Shown one piece after another: positions 32,476 to 41,253 of a stretch of 64,000 nt of DNA (positions are counted from its first letter, which is position 1; each line of letters opens with the position of its first letter). The notes under the pieces are model-generated. The model worked only from the letters and a program-made list of their open reading frames with translations. It searched no databases and was not told where the DNA came from. Made by a program: the position numbers and the translations under genes. The DNA comes from Thermopolyspora sp044507605 (GTDB lineage: Bacteria; Actinomycetota; Actinomycetes; Streptosporangiales; Streptosporangiaceae), in contig JBIQJI010000029.1 in NCBI GenBank assembly GCA_044507605.1, forward strand, positions 1 to 64,000, in the 5' to 3' direction.

Positions 32476-34088
32476 CGGTTGACTCGCCCGTCGACCTCGC
32501 CGAGGAGGCGACGCTCGCGGCGCTGCTGCGCTGCTGTGTGCGGGAGGTGGCCGGGCCGCGCGGCCGGGTCTGGCCGGCGCCGCCGTACGTGCTGTGCGAG
32601 GTGGCGGGCACCCTGCTGCGGGCGCGGGTCTCCGGCGGGCTCGCGCTGCGGTTCGCCGGCGTCCCCGAGCGGCTGTGCGACGGCTCGTGGCGGCCCCTCG
32701 GGCTCGACCGGCTCATCCGCCTCGTCGAAACCGAGCTCGGCGGGCCCAACGCCGAGTTCGCCCGGCAGGTCGCCGGCAGCCGGGAGGCCACCGCGCGGCT
32801 GCTCAAGGAGCGCGAGGCCGCCGAGCCGCCCGCCGATCCGTGGCTCGCCTCCGAGCAGGCCCTGCTGTTCGGGCATCCGTTCCATCCGTCGCCCAAGGAC
32901 CGGGGCGGGGCCGACCGGCCGGGCTACGCGCCGGAGACGCACGCCACGTTCCCGCTGCGGCTGCTCGGCGTACGGGCCGACGTGGCGGCCGGCGAGGGGG
33001 ACCCGCGGGTGCTGGACGGGCTGGGCGACGTGCCGGACGGGTACGTCGCGCTGCCCGCGCACCCCTGGCAGCTCGCGCTGCTCGCCGGCGACCTGGCCGG
33101 GCCGCTCGCCGACGGCCGGCTGCTCGACCTCGGCGACACGCGCGAGACGGTGTCGCCGACGTCGTCGGTGCGCACGGTATACGCCCCGCACGTGCGGCGC
33201 TGCCTGAAGTTCAGCCTCGACGTGCGCATCACCAACTGTGTGCGCAAGAACGCGTGGTACGAGCTGACCGGCGCGGTGACGCTGACCGACCGGCTCCGCC
33301 CCGTCTTCGCCGCGCTCGCCCGGGACTTCCCCGGCACCCGCTGGCTCGCCGAGCCCGGCTACCGCTCGCTGGCGGCCGGGCCCCGGCTGCTCGAAGGGCT
33401 CGGCGTGCTCGTGCGCGACGACCCCTGGTCGGCGTGTGGGCCCGGGGTGACCCCGCTGCTCGCCGCGGCGCTCGCCCTGCCCGGCCCCGCCCTCCGCCTC
33501 GCCGGCGCCGCCGTGCCCGGCACCGTGGTCGCGGCCCGCCACGCCGACCCGATCGGCTGGTGGGAGGCGTACGTGGAGCGCGTGGCGCTGCCCGTCCTCG
33601 ACGCCTACCTGCGGCACGGCGTGGTGCTCGAGGCCCACCTGCAGAACGTGCTCGTCGGCGTCGACGCCGCCGGCCTGCCGGCAGAGGCGATCTTCCGCGA
33701 TCTGGAGGGCACGAAGCTGGTCGCCGGCCGCCACGACCTCACCGGCCTCGCCCCCCGCGTCGCGCAGGCCCTCACCTACGACGCCGACCGCGGCTGGAGC
33801 CGCGTCGTCTACTGTCTGATGGTCAACCACCTCGCCGAGATCGCCGCCACGGTCGCCGAGTCGGCCGGCACCTCGGCCGCCGGCGAAGACCTGCTGCGCG
33901 ACCTGTGGCGCACCGCCCGCACCCGCCTGGCCCGCCACGATCGCCGCTCGACGCACCTGGCCGACCTCCTGGCCGGCGCCCCCCTCCCCGCCAAGGCCAA
34001 CCTCACCGTCCGCTGGTCCCGCGCCGCCGACAGATCCGCAGGCTACGTCCCCGTCGCCAACCCGTTCGCCAACGCCACCACGCGATGA
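32463..34088 (+). CDS. IucA/IucC-family NIS siderophore synthetase (second copy)
   Basis: A 541-aa NIS synthetase with a fully canonical motif set: ALPAHPWQLALLAG, SPTSSVRTVYAP, KFSLDVRITNCVRKNAW, GVVLEAHLQNVLVG and IFRDLEGTKL. It starts at ATG 32463, overlapping the first synthetase by 13 bases, with AGAGGG upstream. Two synthetases plus an ATP-grasp ligase suggest stepwise assembly of an asymmetric hydroxycarboxylate siderophore. No hydroxylase, decarboxylase, acyltransferase or transporter is beside it, so building blocks and export must be encoded elsewhere. Confidence 0.92.
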   Translation: MDHLTVDSPVDLAEEATLAALLRCCVREVAGPRGRVWPAPPYVLCEVAGTLLRARVSGGLALRFAGVPERLCDGSWRPLGLDRLIRLVETELGGPNAEFARQVAGSREATARLLKEREAAEPPADPWLASEQALLFGHPFHPSPKDRGGADRPGYAPETHATFPLRLLGVRADVAAGEGDPRVLDGLGDVPDGYVALPAHPWQLALLAGDLAGPLADGRLLDLGDTRETVSPTSSVRTVYAPHVRRCLKFSLDVRITNCVRKNAWYELTGAVTLTDRLRPVFAALARDFPGTRWLAEPGYRSLAAGPRLLEGLGVLVRDDPWSACGPGVTPLLAAALALPGPALRLAGAAVPGTVVAARHADPIGWWEAYVERVALPVLDAYLRHGVVLEAHLQNVLVGVDAAGLPAEAIFRDLEGTKLVAGRHDLTGLAPRVAQALTYDADRGWSRVVYCLMVNHLAEIAATVAESAGTSAAGEDLLRDLWRTARTRLARHDRRSTHLADLLAGAPLPAKANLTVRWSRAADRSAGYVPVANPFANATTR

Positions 34089-34219
34089 CGCCGCCGAGCC
34101 GACCGGCCGGCGCACTCCGGACATGAAAAGACCCGGCCCACGAGGAGCCGTGTGGTGTACGTGGTCAGCATGGCCTCACGTTGGATCGCCTGGAAGTCCA
34201 CCGATTCTCAGGGCGGCGG

Positions 34220-34238
34220 TCATATGATGAACATATGA
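34220..34238 (+). promoter_or_regulatory. Operator and -10 of the toxin-antitoxin operon
   Basis: TCATATG (34220-34226) and CATATGA (34232-34238) form a 7-bp inverted repeat with a 5-base centre. It contains TATGAT (34223-34228), a strong -10, and covers the antitoxin ATG at 34235. The predicted transcript starts at or next to the ATG, so it is leaderless. This fits self-repression by the antitoxin. Confidence 0.65.
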
Positions 34239-34486
34239 GCACCAAGCCCGTCACGATCAGCATCGACGCCGACCTCCACGCCTACATACAGCGAGAGGTC
34301 GAGGCGGGACGGGCCCGCTCGGTCTCGGCGTTCCTCACCGCCGCCGCCACTCGCGTCATGCGCCTGGACCTTGAGGCCGATGCGGCGTGGAAGGCCGCGG
34401 TCGAGCGTGCCCAGCGAGACACCGACGCCTACGAACGCGGCCGGCGCCTGGCTCGTCGTGCCCAGGAGCTCGCGCGTGCCGAATGA
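34235..34486 (+). CDS. Ribbon-helix-helix antitoxin (VapB-like)
   Basis: An 83-aa antitoxin. The first 45 residues fit a ribbon-helix-helix DNA-binding fold: strand KPVTISIDAD, helix LHAYIQREVEAG, turn RARS and helix VSAFLTAAATRVM. The rest is a charged helix likely to wrap the toxin. There is no Shine-Dalgarno; the -10 and operator overlap the start codon. It overlaps the toxin gene by 11 bases. Confidence 0.85.
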   Translation: MSTKPVTISIDADLHAYIQREVEAGRARSVSAFLTAAATRVMRLDLEADAAWKAAVERAQRDTDAYERGRRLARRAQELARAE

Positions 34487-34901
34487 CTCCGCCTTCATTC
34501 TGGACGTGACGGTCCTGGCAGAGTGCGCCCGAGGCGACGCGGCGCTCATCGGTATGGTCCAACAGTTCGACGCCGACCGGGTCACCCTCGTCATTCCCGC
34601 CCTGGCCGTGACCGGAGCCATCATCGACGCAGGTGGGACGGACGAGCACGCCGCCCTTATTCGTGGCATTTGCCGGCTGGACGCGGCCCGGCTCGCCGGC
34701 ATCACCGACTTCGACGACGCCGGCGAGCTTGCCCGCCTTCGTCGCGACACCGGGCTCGAGCACCTCTGGGACGCGCAGACCGCGGAGCTCGCCCTCAGAC
34801 GGCGCGGTCCCCTTCTCACGCTCGACCTCCATCGCTGGAAGCAGACCGTCCACGAGACCTCCGGAGACCTGGTGGTCATCGAAGTGGCCGACCTGGACTG
34901 A
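34476..34901 (+). CDS. PIN-domain toxin-like protein (VapC-like)
   Basis: A 141-aa PIN-fold protein, the partner of the antitoxin. D10 (FILDVTVL), D99 (LWDAQTAELAL) and D117 (LLTLDLHRW) match three of the acidic residues that bind metal in VapC ribonucleases. The usual glutamate after the second strand is glycine here (IPALAVTGAI), so activity may be weak or the site altered. The start is GTG 34476, seven bases after AGGAG. It is translationally coupled to the antitoxin. Confidence 0.8.
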   Translation: MPNDSAFILDVTVLAECARGDAALIGMVQQFDADRVTLVIPALAVTGAIIDAGGTDEHAALIRGICRLDAARLAGITDFDDAGELARLRRDTGLEHLWDAQTAELALRRRGPLLTLDLHRWKQTVHETSGDLVVIEVADLD

Positions 34902-34958
34902 CGGGGCCGGCCCGCGTACCCGCGTGCTCCGGGCGGGGTCACCCGCGAGGTGCTGAGC

Positions 34959-37900
34959 TCAGGCGGTGGGGACGGACGCGAGGAGGGCGGTCAGGCCCGA
35001 TCTGTCGAGGAGGTCGACGGGGCGGACGGTCTGGTTGAAGCGGACGTAGTGGAAGGCGGCGCCGACGTGGGTCAGGGGCACGCCCGCCAGGTCGGCCCAG
35101 GCGAGGCGGTAGGCCGCGAGCTGGACGGAGGCGACCCTGGCGGCCTCGCCCGCCGGGGGCTCGCCGGTCTTCCAGTCGACCACGATGTAGTGGTCGCCCT
35201 CTTTGAAGACGGCGTCCATGCGGCCGCGGACCAGCTGGTCGCCGATCGTGGTCTCGAAGGGCACCTCCAGGTCGATGGGGCGGCGCGACGCCCATTCGCT
35301 CTCCTCGAACCTCGCCTGGAGCTCGGCGAGCCTGATGTCGGCGTCGTCGGCCTCGTCGGGGGCGCCGGGCAGGTCGAAGTCGTCGATGAGCCGCTGCTGG
35401 CCCCAGCGTGATTCGAGCCAGCGGTGGAAGGCGGTGCCTCTGCGGGCGAGGGGTGCCGGGCGTTTGGGCACCGGGCGGCGGATCTGGCGGGCCAGTTCCT
35501 CGGGGTCGGCGGCGAGCGTGACCAGGGACGACACCGACAGGTGCGCGGGCAGCTCGACGTCGCCGCCGCCGCGTCGCCGCAGCCGTTCGCGTTCGCGTAG
35601 CAACAGCTCGGTGTCGCGGGCCCACGCCCGCAGCCGGCCCAGCTCCCACTCCTGGGGCCGCCAGGCCGCCGGATCGGCGGCCCCCTCCGGTGCGGCGTCC
35701 CGCGCCGAGGCCGCGGCCGGGTGCGGGACGGTGTGCGCGTCGACCGTCGCGCCGCCCGGGTCGTCGGCCAGGGGCGCGGGGTCGGTGTCGGCCATGGCCT
35801 CCAGCACCATGCGGGCGCCGTCGAGGATGGCGTCGTGGCGGGGGCCGGACGGCGGCACCGGCCAGGTGGCGGTGGCGGGCTCGGCCAGCAGGGGGTTGTC
35901 GGCGTCGTCGGCCGGCGGGGGCGCCCAGTGGGCGACCTCGGCACCGGCGTCGCGGATCTCGGTGAGGAAGACCGACGGGTCGAGGGGTCGGGCCGAGGTG
36001 CCCCAGCGGTAGCCGGACGCCAGCAGCAGGTAGTGGGCCCGGGTGACCGCGACGTACGCGAGGCGGCGTTCCTCCAGCAGGTCGCGTTCGCGGCACTGCT
36101 CGTCGAAGGCCGCCAGGTCGTCTTTGCCGAGGCCGGCGAGCGTCGGCAGGTCGGCGGCGTCGCCCCGCAGCGGGTAGGGCAGTTTGCGAGGGTTGTCGGT
36201 CCAGCGGGAGTTGGTGACCGGGGTGGCCGGGAAGACGCTGCCTTTGGCGAGGCCGCCGCTCCGCGTCGTGAGCTGCGACAGGCCCGGCACGATCACGACG
36301 GGCCATTCGAGGCCCTTGGCCGCGTGCACGGTCATCAGCTTGACGCTGTCGGACTCGCCGACCCGCCCGGCCTCCAGGCCGAACTCCTCGGTCTCGGCCG
36401 CTTTGAGGTAGGCGAGGAAGCCGCCGAGCGTGGTGTCGTCGGAGTCGCCGGCGAACCGGGTGGCGGCGTCGAGGAACGCGTCGAGGTCGGCGCGGGCCGC
36501 CATCGTGGTGCCGCCGCGGGCGGCCACCTCGATGTCGAGGCCCAGCCGGCGTTCGATCTCGGTGATCAGGTCGGGCAGCGGCTGGCCCGCGTGGGCCCGC
36601 AGCACGCGCAGTTCGAGCGCGGCGGCCGGCAGCCGGTCCTGGGCGAGCGGCGAGAATCCGGCCACCCAGTCGGGCCGGTCGGGCAGCGCGTCGAGGGCGT
36701 CGACGAGGCTGCCGCGCTCGGCGGCCAGGTCGGCGACCGCCTGGTCGAGGGGGTCGCCGGTCTCGGGCCCGAGCCGGGTCTCGCGGTCGAGTTCGCGGGC
36801 GATGTCGCCGAGCAGCTTCAGATCGCGGGGGCCGATGCGCCAGCGGGGGCCTGCCAGCAGGCGGACGAGGGCGTCGCCGGCCGTCGGGTCGTACAGGACG
36901 CGCAGCGTGGCCACGATGTCGGCCACCTCGGGCACGGTCAGCAGGCCGCCGAGGCCGACCACCTCGACGGGCACGCCCCGCGCCTCCAGGGCCCGCCGCA
37001 GGGCCGGGAACTGGGCCCGTTTGCGGGCCAGTACGGCGATGTCGCGCGGCCGCAGCCCGGCGGCGTCGCGTTCGCCCTCGTGCCAGGGCAACCCGTCAGG
37101 GGCGACGCCGGGTGCCCCGGCGGCGCCAGGGGCATCGCCCCCGCCGCGGCCGAGCAGGTCGGCGACGCGGCCGGCGATCCACGCCGCTTCGTCCTCGGCG
37201 GTCTCGTGGAAGGCGCACACCACCCGGCCGCGGCCCTCGCGGTTGCCGCCGGGGCGCAGCACGGGCACCTCCCGCGCCCCGGCGCGCAGCCGCTCCTGCA
37301 CGCGGGCGGCCACGTCGAGGACGCGTTCGCCGTTGCGGAAGCTGACCGACAGGCGGCGGACCTCGGCGGGCGTGCCGTCGGCTGCGGGGAAGTCCTGCGG
37401 GAACCGGCGCAGGTTGCCGGCCGAGGCGCCGCGCCAGCCGTAGATCGACTGGCAGGGGTCGCCGACGGCGGTGACGGGGTGGCCGCCGCCGTACAGGGAA
37501 CGCAGCAGCACGAGCTGGGCGTGGCTGGTGTCCTGGTACTCGTCGAGCAGCACCACCGAGAACCTGGCCCGCTCGATCGCGCCGACCTGCGGGTGCCTGG
37601 CCGCGATGCGCGCGGCCAGGGCCATCTGGTCGCCGTAGTCGATGACCTCGCGGGCCCGTTTCATCCGCGTGTACGCCTCGACCAGGGGCAGCAGCTGTTC
37701 GCGGGTGCCCTGGGTGCGGACCGGTTTGCGCTGGGCGAGGGTGACGCGGCCGGTGAGCTCGGCGAGCCGGGCCGACAGCCAGTCGCCGATCTCGCGCACG
37801 TCGTCGGTGTCGCGCAGGTGCTCGGAGAGCTCGCCGGCGAGTTCGAGCACGGCGGCGGTGACCGACGGCGGGCCGAGCTCGACCAGGTCCATGGGGCCGT

Positions 37901-38342
37901 CGTACCGGCCGACGGCCTGGGCCGCCATCTGCCAGGCGACGGCGGGGCTGACGAGCCGCATCGTGGGCTCCATGGCCTCGCGCAGGGCGTGGTCGGCCAC
38001 CAGGCGGGCGGCGTAGGCGTGGTAGGTGGAGACGGTGGGGTCGTTGTCGAGCAGCTCGGCCGGCACGAGGCCGGTCTCGGCGAGCCGGGCGAGTCGCTTG
38101 CGCACCCTGGCCGACAGTTCGGCGGCGGCCTTGCGGGTGAAGGTGAGCCCGAGCACGCGCTCGGGCCGGACGAAGCCGTTGGCGACGAGCCAGACGACGC
38201 GGCCGGCCATGGTCTCGCTCTTGCCGGACCCCGCCCCGGCCATGACGACCATGGGGGCGAGCGGCGCTTCGATGACGGCGGCCTGCTCGGGGGTGGGGGC
38301 GAGCACCCCGAGCCGTTCCGCCAGCTCCCCCGGCCTCAGCAT
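34959..38342 (-). CDS. adnB: AdnB, helicase-nuclease subunit of the AdnAB resection motor
   Basis: An 1127-aa protein with an N-terminal UvrD-like motor and a C-terminal RecB-type nuclease. Motor motifs: MAGAGSGKSETMAGR, LLDEYQDTSHAQ, GDPCQSIYGWRGAS, LMTVHAAKGLEW and LAYVAVTRAHYLL. Nuclease motifs: GTAFHRWLE, GRMDAVFK and VVDWKTGEP, then QLAAYRLAW. It matches Rv3201c. With AdnA it unwinds and resects DNA double-strand ends. The ATG at 38342 lacks a clear Shine-Dalgarno and lies 33 bp after a hypothetical gene. In mycobacteria it is directly behind adnA; here it is 3.4 kb away. Confidence 0.93.
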   Translation of the reverse strand: MLRPGELAERLGVLAPTPEQAAVIEAPLAPMVVMAGAGSGKSETMAGRVVWLVANGFVRPERVLGLTFTRKAAAELSARVRKRLARLAETGLVPAELLDNDPTVSTYHAYAARLVADHALREAMEPTMRLVSPAVAWQMAAQAVGRYDGPMDLVELGPPSVTAAVLELAGELSEHLRDTDDVREIGDWLSARLAELTGRVTLAQRKPVRTQGTREQLLPLVEAYTRMKRAREVIDYGDQMALAARIAARHPQVGAIERARFSVVLLDEYQDTSHAQLVLLRSLYGGGHPVTAVGDPCQSIYGWRGASAGNLRRFPQDFPAADGTPAEVRRLSVSFRNGERVLDVAARVQERLRAGAREVPVLRPGGNREGRGRVVCAFHETAEDEAAWIAGRVADLLGRGGGDAPGAAGAPGVAPDGLPWHEGERDAAGLRPRDIAVLARKRAQFPALRRALEARGVPVEVVGLGGLLTVPEVADIVATLRVLYDPTAGDALVRLLAGPRWRIGPRDLKLLGDIARELDRETRLGPETGDPLDQAVADLAAERGSLVDALDALPDRPDWVAGFSPLAQDRLPAAALELRVLRAHAGQPLPDLITEIERRLGLDIEVAARGGTTMAARADLDAFLDAATRFAGDSDDTTLGGFLAYLKAAETEEFGLEAGRVGESDSVKLMTVHAAKGLEWPVVIVPGLSQLTTRSGGLAKGSVFPATPVTNSRWTDNPRKLPYPLRGDAADLPTLAGLGKDDLAAFDEQCRERDLLEERRLAYVAVTRAHYLLLASGYRWGTSARPLDPSVFLTEIRDAGAEVAHWAPPPADDADNPLLAEPATATWPVPPSGPRHDAILDGARMVLEAMADTDPAPLADDPGGATVDAHTVPHPAAASARDAAPEGAADPAAWRPQEWELGRLRAWARDTELLLRERERLRRRGGGDVELPAHLSVSSLVTLAADPEELARQIRRPVPKRPAPLARRGTAFHRWLESRWGQQRLIDDFDLPGAPDEADDADIRLAELQARFEESEWASRRPIDLEVPFETTIGDQLVRGRMDAVFKEGDHYIVVDWKTGEPPAGEAARVASVQLAAYRLAWADLAGVPLTHVGAAFHYVRFNQTVRPVDLLDRSGLTALLASVPTA

Positions 38343-38375
38343 GCGCTTAGACTACTGCCGTCACAGGTGTCGCGC

Positions 38376-38756
38376 TCAGGCCACGGGGTCGCAGCCCTGG
38401 GCCTGAGCGCCGAGTAACAGCCACACGGCGGCCTCGACGTCGTGGACGGGGGATAACAGGCGGGGGCGCTCGCCCTCGCCGGCCCGGGCGTGGTGGATGA
38501 GGAAGACCTGGCCGGGCGGGGCGTCGCTCACGCAGATCGTGGCGCGTTCGCGGCGGGGCAGGCCCGGCTCATAGATGATCAGCTTGGGGGCCAGGTGCCG
38601 GGGGAGACCGGGCACGTCGCGGGAGAGCGTGACGCGGATCGAGCGGATCAGCAGATTGCCGATGCCGACGTCGTCGAGGGCGCGGGACAGGGCCGCGAGC
38701 CGGCCCGCCTGGTGATCCGCGGACCACTCGGGTATCTCCTCGTTGCCAACCCTCAT
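38376..38756 (-). CDS. Hypothetical protein between the XRE regulator and adnB
   Basis: A 126-aa soluble protein without a recognised domain. It reads like an alpha/beta protein (HLAPKLIIYEPGLPRRERAT, SDAPPGQVFLIHH, VEAAVWLLLG). It starts 34 bases after the XRE gene and ends 33 bases before adnB, all on one strand, so it probably shares their transcript. The function is unknown. Confidence 0.6.
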   Translation of the reverse strand: MRVGNEEIPEWSADHQAGRLAALSRALDDVGIGNLLIRSIRVTLSRDVPGLPRHLAPKLIIYEPGLPRRERATICVSDAPPGQVFLIHHARAGEGERPRLLSPVHDVEAAVWLLLGAQAQGCDPVA

Positions 38757-38790
38757 ACCGCCGACGGTAGGGAAATGAATTACCGTCCGG

Positions 38791-39657
38791 CTATAAAGTT
38801 TCTCGATGTTGCTCGGCGCGTTTCGCGACCTCCTTCATCGCCTGGGAGATGAGCGCCTTCGCCTCTTGCCCGTAGACGGCGATGTCGTCATAGACGCCGA
38901 ACACCTTGGCGTACAACGCGATCTCCTGCGGGCGGGTGATGGAGATCTGCGCCGAGAACGTCTCGGTCTGCACCTCCCGCTCGTCGTAAATCCAGAACGC
39001 CGAGGTCGGCGGGTAAGGGAAGCGGGCGCCCCGCGGGATGACGCCGATGCGGATGCGCGGCAGCGAGGAAATGGTCATCAGCCGGTCGAGCTGGCCGAGC
39101 ATCACCTCGGGCGGGGCGATGCCCGCGGTGAGCACCGGCTCGCACAGCACGAAGTGGAACAGGTGGTCGCCGGAGTACAGGATGCGCTGGCGCTCCATGC
39201 GCAGGGCGACCGTGCGCTCGATGTCGGGTGGCGTCTCCAGGTGCCGGGCGCCCTCGGTCAGCATCACCGTGGCGTACTCGGGCGTCTGGATCAGGCCGGG
39301 CACGACGAAGATCTGGAAACAGCGGAACAGGCGGGTGCCCGCTTCGTCCTCCAGGATCTTGCGCTGGAAGTGCGCCCGGCCGCCTCGGTGCAGCCGCTTC
39401 AGTTCGACATAGGCCCGCTCGATGTTGCGCACCGTCGCTTTCAGATCGGGGAGTTCGTCTACTGCCCCGCAGAAACGGCACCATGCCTCCAGGTCGGCGT
39501 CGGATGGCATGGTCGTGCCGTGCTCGATCTTCGAGACCTTGGTGTAGTGCCAGTTGGCCAGGGTCGCGAGCTGCCGCCCGGAGAGCCGGGCGTCCTTGCG
39601 CAGATCGCGAAGCCGGTAGCCCAGGGCCTCGCGAGCCTGCCGTACCGAATTGGACAA
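38791..39657 (-). CDS. XRE-family regulator with DUF5753 domain
   Basis: A 288-aa regulator of the type found in many copies in streptomycete-like genomes. The N-terminal helix-turn-helix (LRDLRKDARLSGRQLATLAN, then KVSKIEHGT) is followed by the DUF5753 sensor region (VPGLIQTPEYA, ERTVALRMERQRIL, LPRIRIGVIPRGA). Such proteins usually work with a small DUF397-type partner, and a 73-aa gene lies directly upstream. The start is TTG 39657, with AGG just before it; the start is uncertain. Confidence 0.88.
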   Translation of the reverse strand: MSNSVRQAREALGYRLRDLRKDARLSGRQLATLANWHYTKVSKIEHGTTMPSDADLEAWCRFCGAVDELPDLKATVRNIERAYVELKRLHRGGRAHFQRKILEDEAGTRLFRCFQIFVVPGLIQTPEYATVMLTEGARHLETPPDIERTVALRMERQRILYSGDHLFHFVLCEPVLTAGIAPPEVMLGQLDRLMTISSLPRIRIGVIPRGARFPYPPTSAFWIYDEREVQTETFSAQISITRPQEIALYAKVFGVYDDIAVYGQEAKALISQAMKEVAKRAEQHRETL

Positions 39658-39698
39658 CCTAGACCGACTCGCGCTCGGTGCCGGCCGCGCCCGCGAGC

Positions 39699-39920
39699 TC
39701 AGACGCGCAGCGGCAGTGTCGATCCATATCGCTCCTCAGGAAGATACTTCATCAGCCCTTTCGGCACGCGGACGACGGCCTCGCCCTCGGGGATCTGGAG
39801 CTGATCGAGGATGGCGGGGTCGGTGATGACGTAGCCCTGCACCAAATAGTCGGCACTGTCCTCGTAGAGGCGCGGAGAGCCATTAATGTCGGAATCCCCA
39901 CCCAGAAAGCGTATCGACAC
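39699..39920 (-). CDS. Small partner protein of the XRE regulator
   Basis: A 73-aa acidic protein starting at GTG 39920, eight bases after GAGG. It contains a short strand-rich core (VQGYVITDPAILDQLQIPEG, EAVVRVPKGLMKYL). It is positioned like the small partners of DUF5753 regulators, but the sequence is not a typical DUF397 (no WRKSSYS-like motif). The function is inferred from the neighbour only. Confidence 0.6.
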   Translation of the reverse strand: MSIRFLGGDSDINGSPRLYEDSADYLVQGYVITDPAILDQLQIPEGEAVVRVPKGLMKYLPEERYGSTLPLRV

Positions 39921-40065
39921 GTTTTCGTCCTCACTTGGAAGTTGCTCATTGGTGCTTGATCGGTCGGTTTCCCCCCGCCCTCATTCCATAGGGTAGCCAA
40001 TACGCGACTTCCAGTCATCAAAATTCGGTGTCAAACCACGTCGATCCGCGCTGTTAACCCCGTGC

Positions 40066-40139
40066 CGCCTTGCCCGCCGCCGCACCGTGGCGGCGGGCAA
40101 GGCGTCTCTGCGCCGATGCCCGCTCCGTGGGGGCGGGCA
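40066..40139 (-). terminator. Two tandem terminator hairpins after the Clp-N gene
   Basis: A perfect 16-bp stem (40066-40081 with 40089-40104, 7-base loop) and a 7-bp stem (40117-40123 with 40133-40139) lie just beyond the Clp-N stop. They should isolate it from the leftward XRE operon. Confidence 0.65.
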
Positions 40140-40147
40140 CCCTGGAG

Positions 40148-41173
40148 TCAGGCGCTCTCTGCGGCACCCGGGGTCTCGGGGGTGCTCTGCTCCGGGTGGT
40201 CCGCCGAAGGACGCTGGGCGGGGTCGGCGGCCGCGGCGCGGCGCCGGATGTCCTCAAGGCTCGCGTGCAGGACCTTCCAGACGCCGGCCAGGCTCGCGCT
40301 CGCCGGCAGGTCGCCGGGGACGACGCCGGGCTCGGTGAGCCGGTCGCCGAGGGCCGCGACGGCGCCGTGGCCGAGGTCGACGATCTCGGGATCGGTCACC
40401 TCGACCGTGACCCGGCCCTCCTCCACCCGGATGATCATGTGCCGCCGCCCCCTCTCCTCGGGCTGCTCGTCCGAGGTGCCGGCGACCTCGGCCCGGCGCA
40501 GTGCCTCGCGCGCCTGATCCAGTTCGACGCCGAGCGCCGCAAGCGTCTTCGCGGCCGCGCTGTCGGGGTCGGACAGGGCGGCGAGCAGCAGGTGATGCGA
40601 GCCGACGGGGTGCGACCCGGCCAGCCGGGCCGCCTCTTCGAGGCTCGCGCCGGCGGCGGGCGTGGTGCGCAGCTCCGGCCCCCGCTTCGGCGCCGGCGGC
40701 GGGATCGAGCCCGGGCCGGTGGTGGTGGGCGCGTCCGACGCCGGGGGGATGAGGTCCAGCACGGCCGTGCGGACCGCCCGCAGATCGCCGGCCTGCGCGG
40801 CGAGGACCTGCGCGCCGGTGCCCGATCCCTCCCTGGTGATGCCGAGCAGCAGATGCTCGGTGCCGATGTAGTTGTGCCCCAGCTCCAGCGCCTCACGGAG
40901 CGCGAACTCCAGGGCCTTCTTGGCCCGGGGCGTGAAGGGGATGTGGCCGCTGAGCGACTCGCCGCCGCGGCCGACCCGTTCGACGACCTGGTCGCGGGCG
41001 GCCTCCAGGGACATGCCCAGGCTCGTCAGGGCGCGGGCGGCGAGCCCTTCGGGCACGCCGAGCAGCCCGAGCACCACGTGCTCGGTGCCGATGTAGTTGT
41101 GCCGCAGCCCGCGGGCCTCCTCCTGGGAGAGGACGACGACGCGGCGGGCCCGATCGGTGAATCTCTCGAACAT
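40148..41173 (-). CDS. Stand-alone Clp N-domain protein
   Basis: A 341-aa protein with the double Clp-N repeat of ClpC (FERFTDRARRVVVLSQEEAR, HNYIGTEHVVLGLLG, then HNYIGTEHLLLGI) and a third, weaker copy (SHPVGSHHLLLAALSD) after a Pro-rich linker. There is no AAA+ ATPase domain, so it cannot unfold substrates itself. It may act as an adaptor or decoy for ClpC. A C-terminal region of about 100 residues is unique. ATG 41173 is preferred, GTG 41182 is possible. It is divergent from a MerR-like gene across an inverted repeat. Confidence 0.85.
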   Translation of the reverse strand: MFERFTDRARRVVVLSQEEARGLRHNYIGTEHVVLGLLGVPEGLAARALTSLGMSLEAARDQVVERVGRGGESLSGHIPFTPRAKKALEFALREALELGHNYIGTEHLLLGITREGSGTGAQVLAAQAGDLRAVRTAVLDLIPPASDAPTTTGPGSIPPPAPKRGPELRTTPAAGASLEEAARLAGSHPVGSHHLLLAALSDPDSAAAKTLAALGVELDQAREALRRAEVAGTSDEQPEERGRRHMIIRVEEGRVTVEVTDPEIVDLGHGAVAALGDRLTEPGVVPGDLPASASLAGVWKVLHASLEDIRRRAAAADPAQRPSADHPEQSTPETPGAAESA

Positions 41174-41203
41174 GACACCCACCCTCTTTCCCTGCTATAT
41201 CCC

Positions 41204-41225
41204 TGTCAATACCATGCTATTGACA
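41204..41225. promoter_or_regulatory. Inverted-repeat operator between Clp-N and MerR-like genes
   Basis: TGTCAATA (41204-41211) and TATTGACA (41218-41225) are perfect 8-bp arms around CCATGC. The site is central in the 80-bp divergent gap, 29 bases before the MerR-like ATG and 31 beyond the Clp-N ATG. It includes a TTGACA on each strand that could act as -35. Confidence 0.65.
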
Positions 41226-41253
41226 CCGTGTTAGTGGCAGGGAGAGTGGTGGC

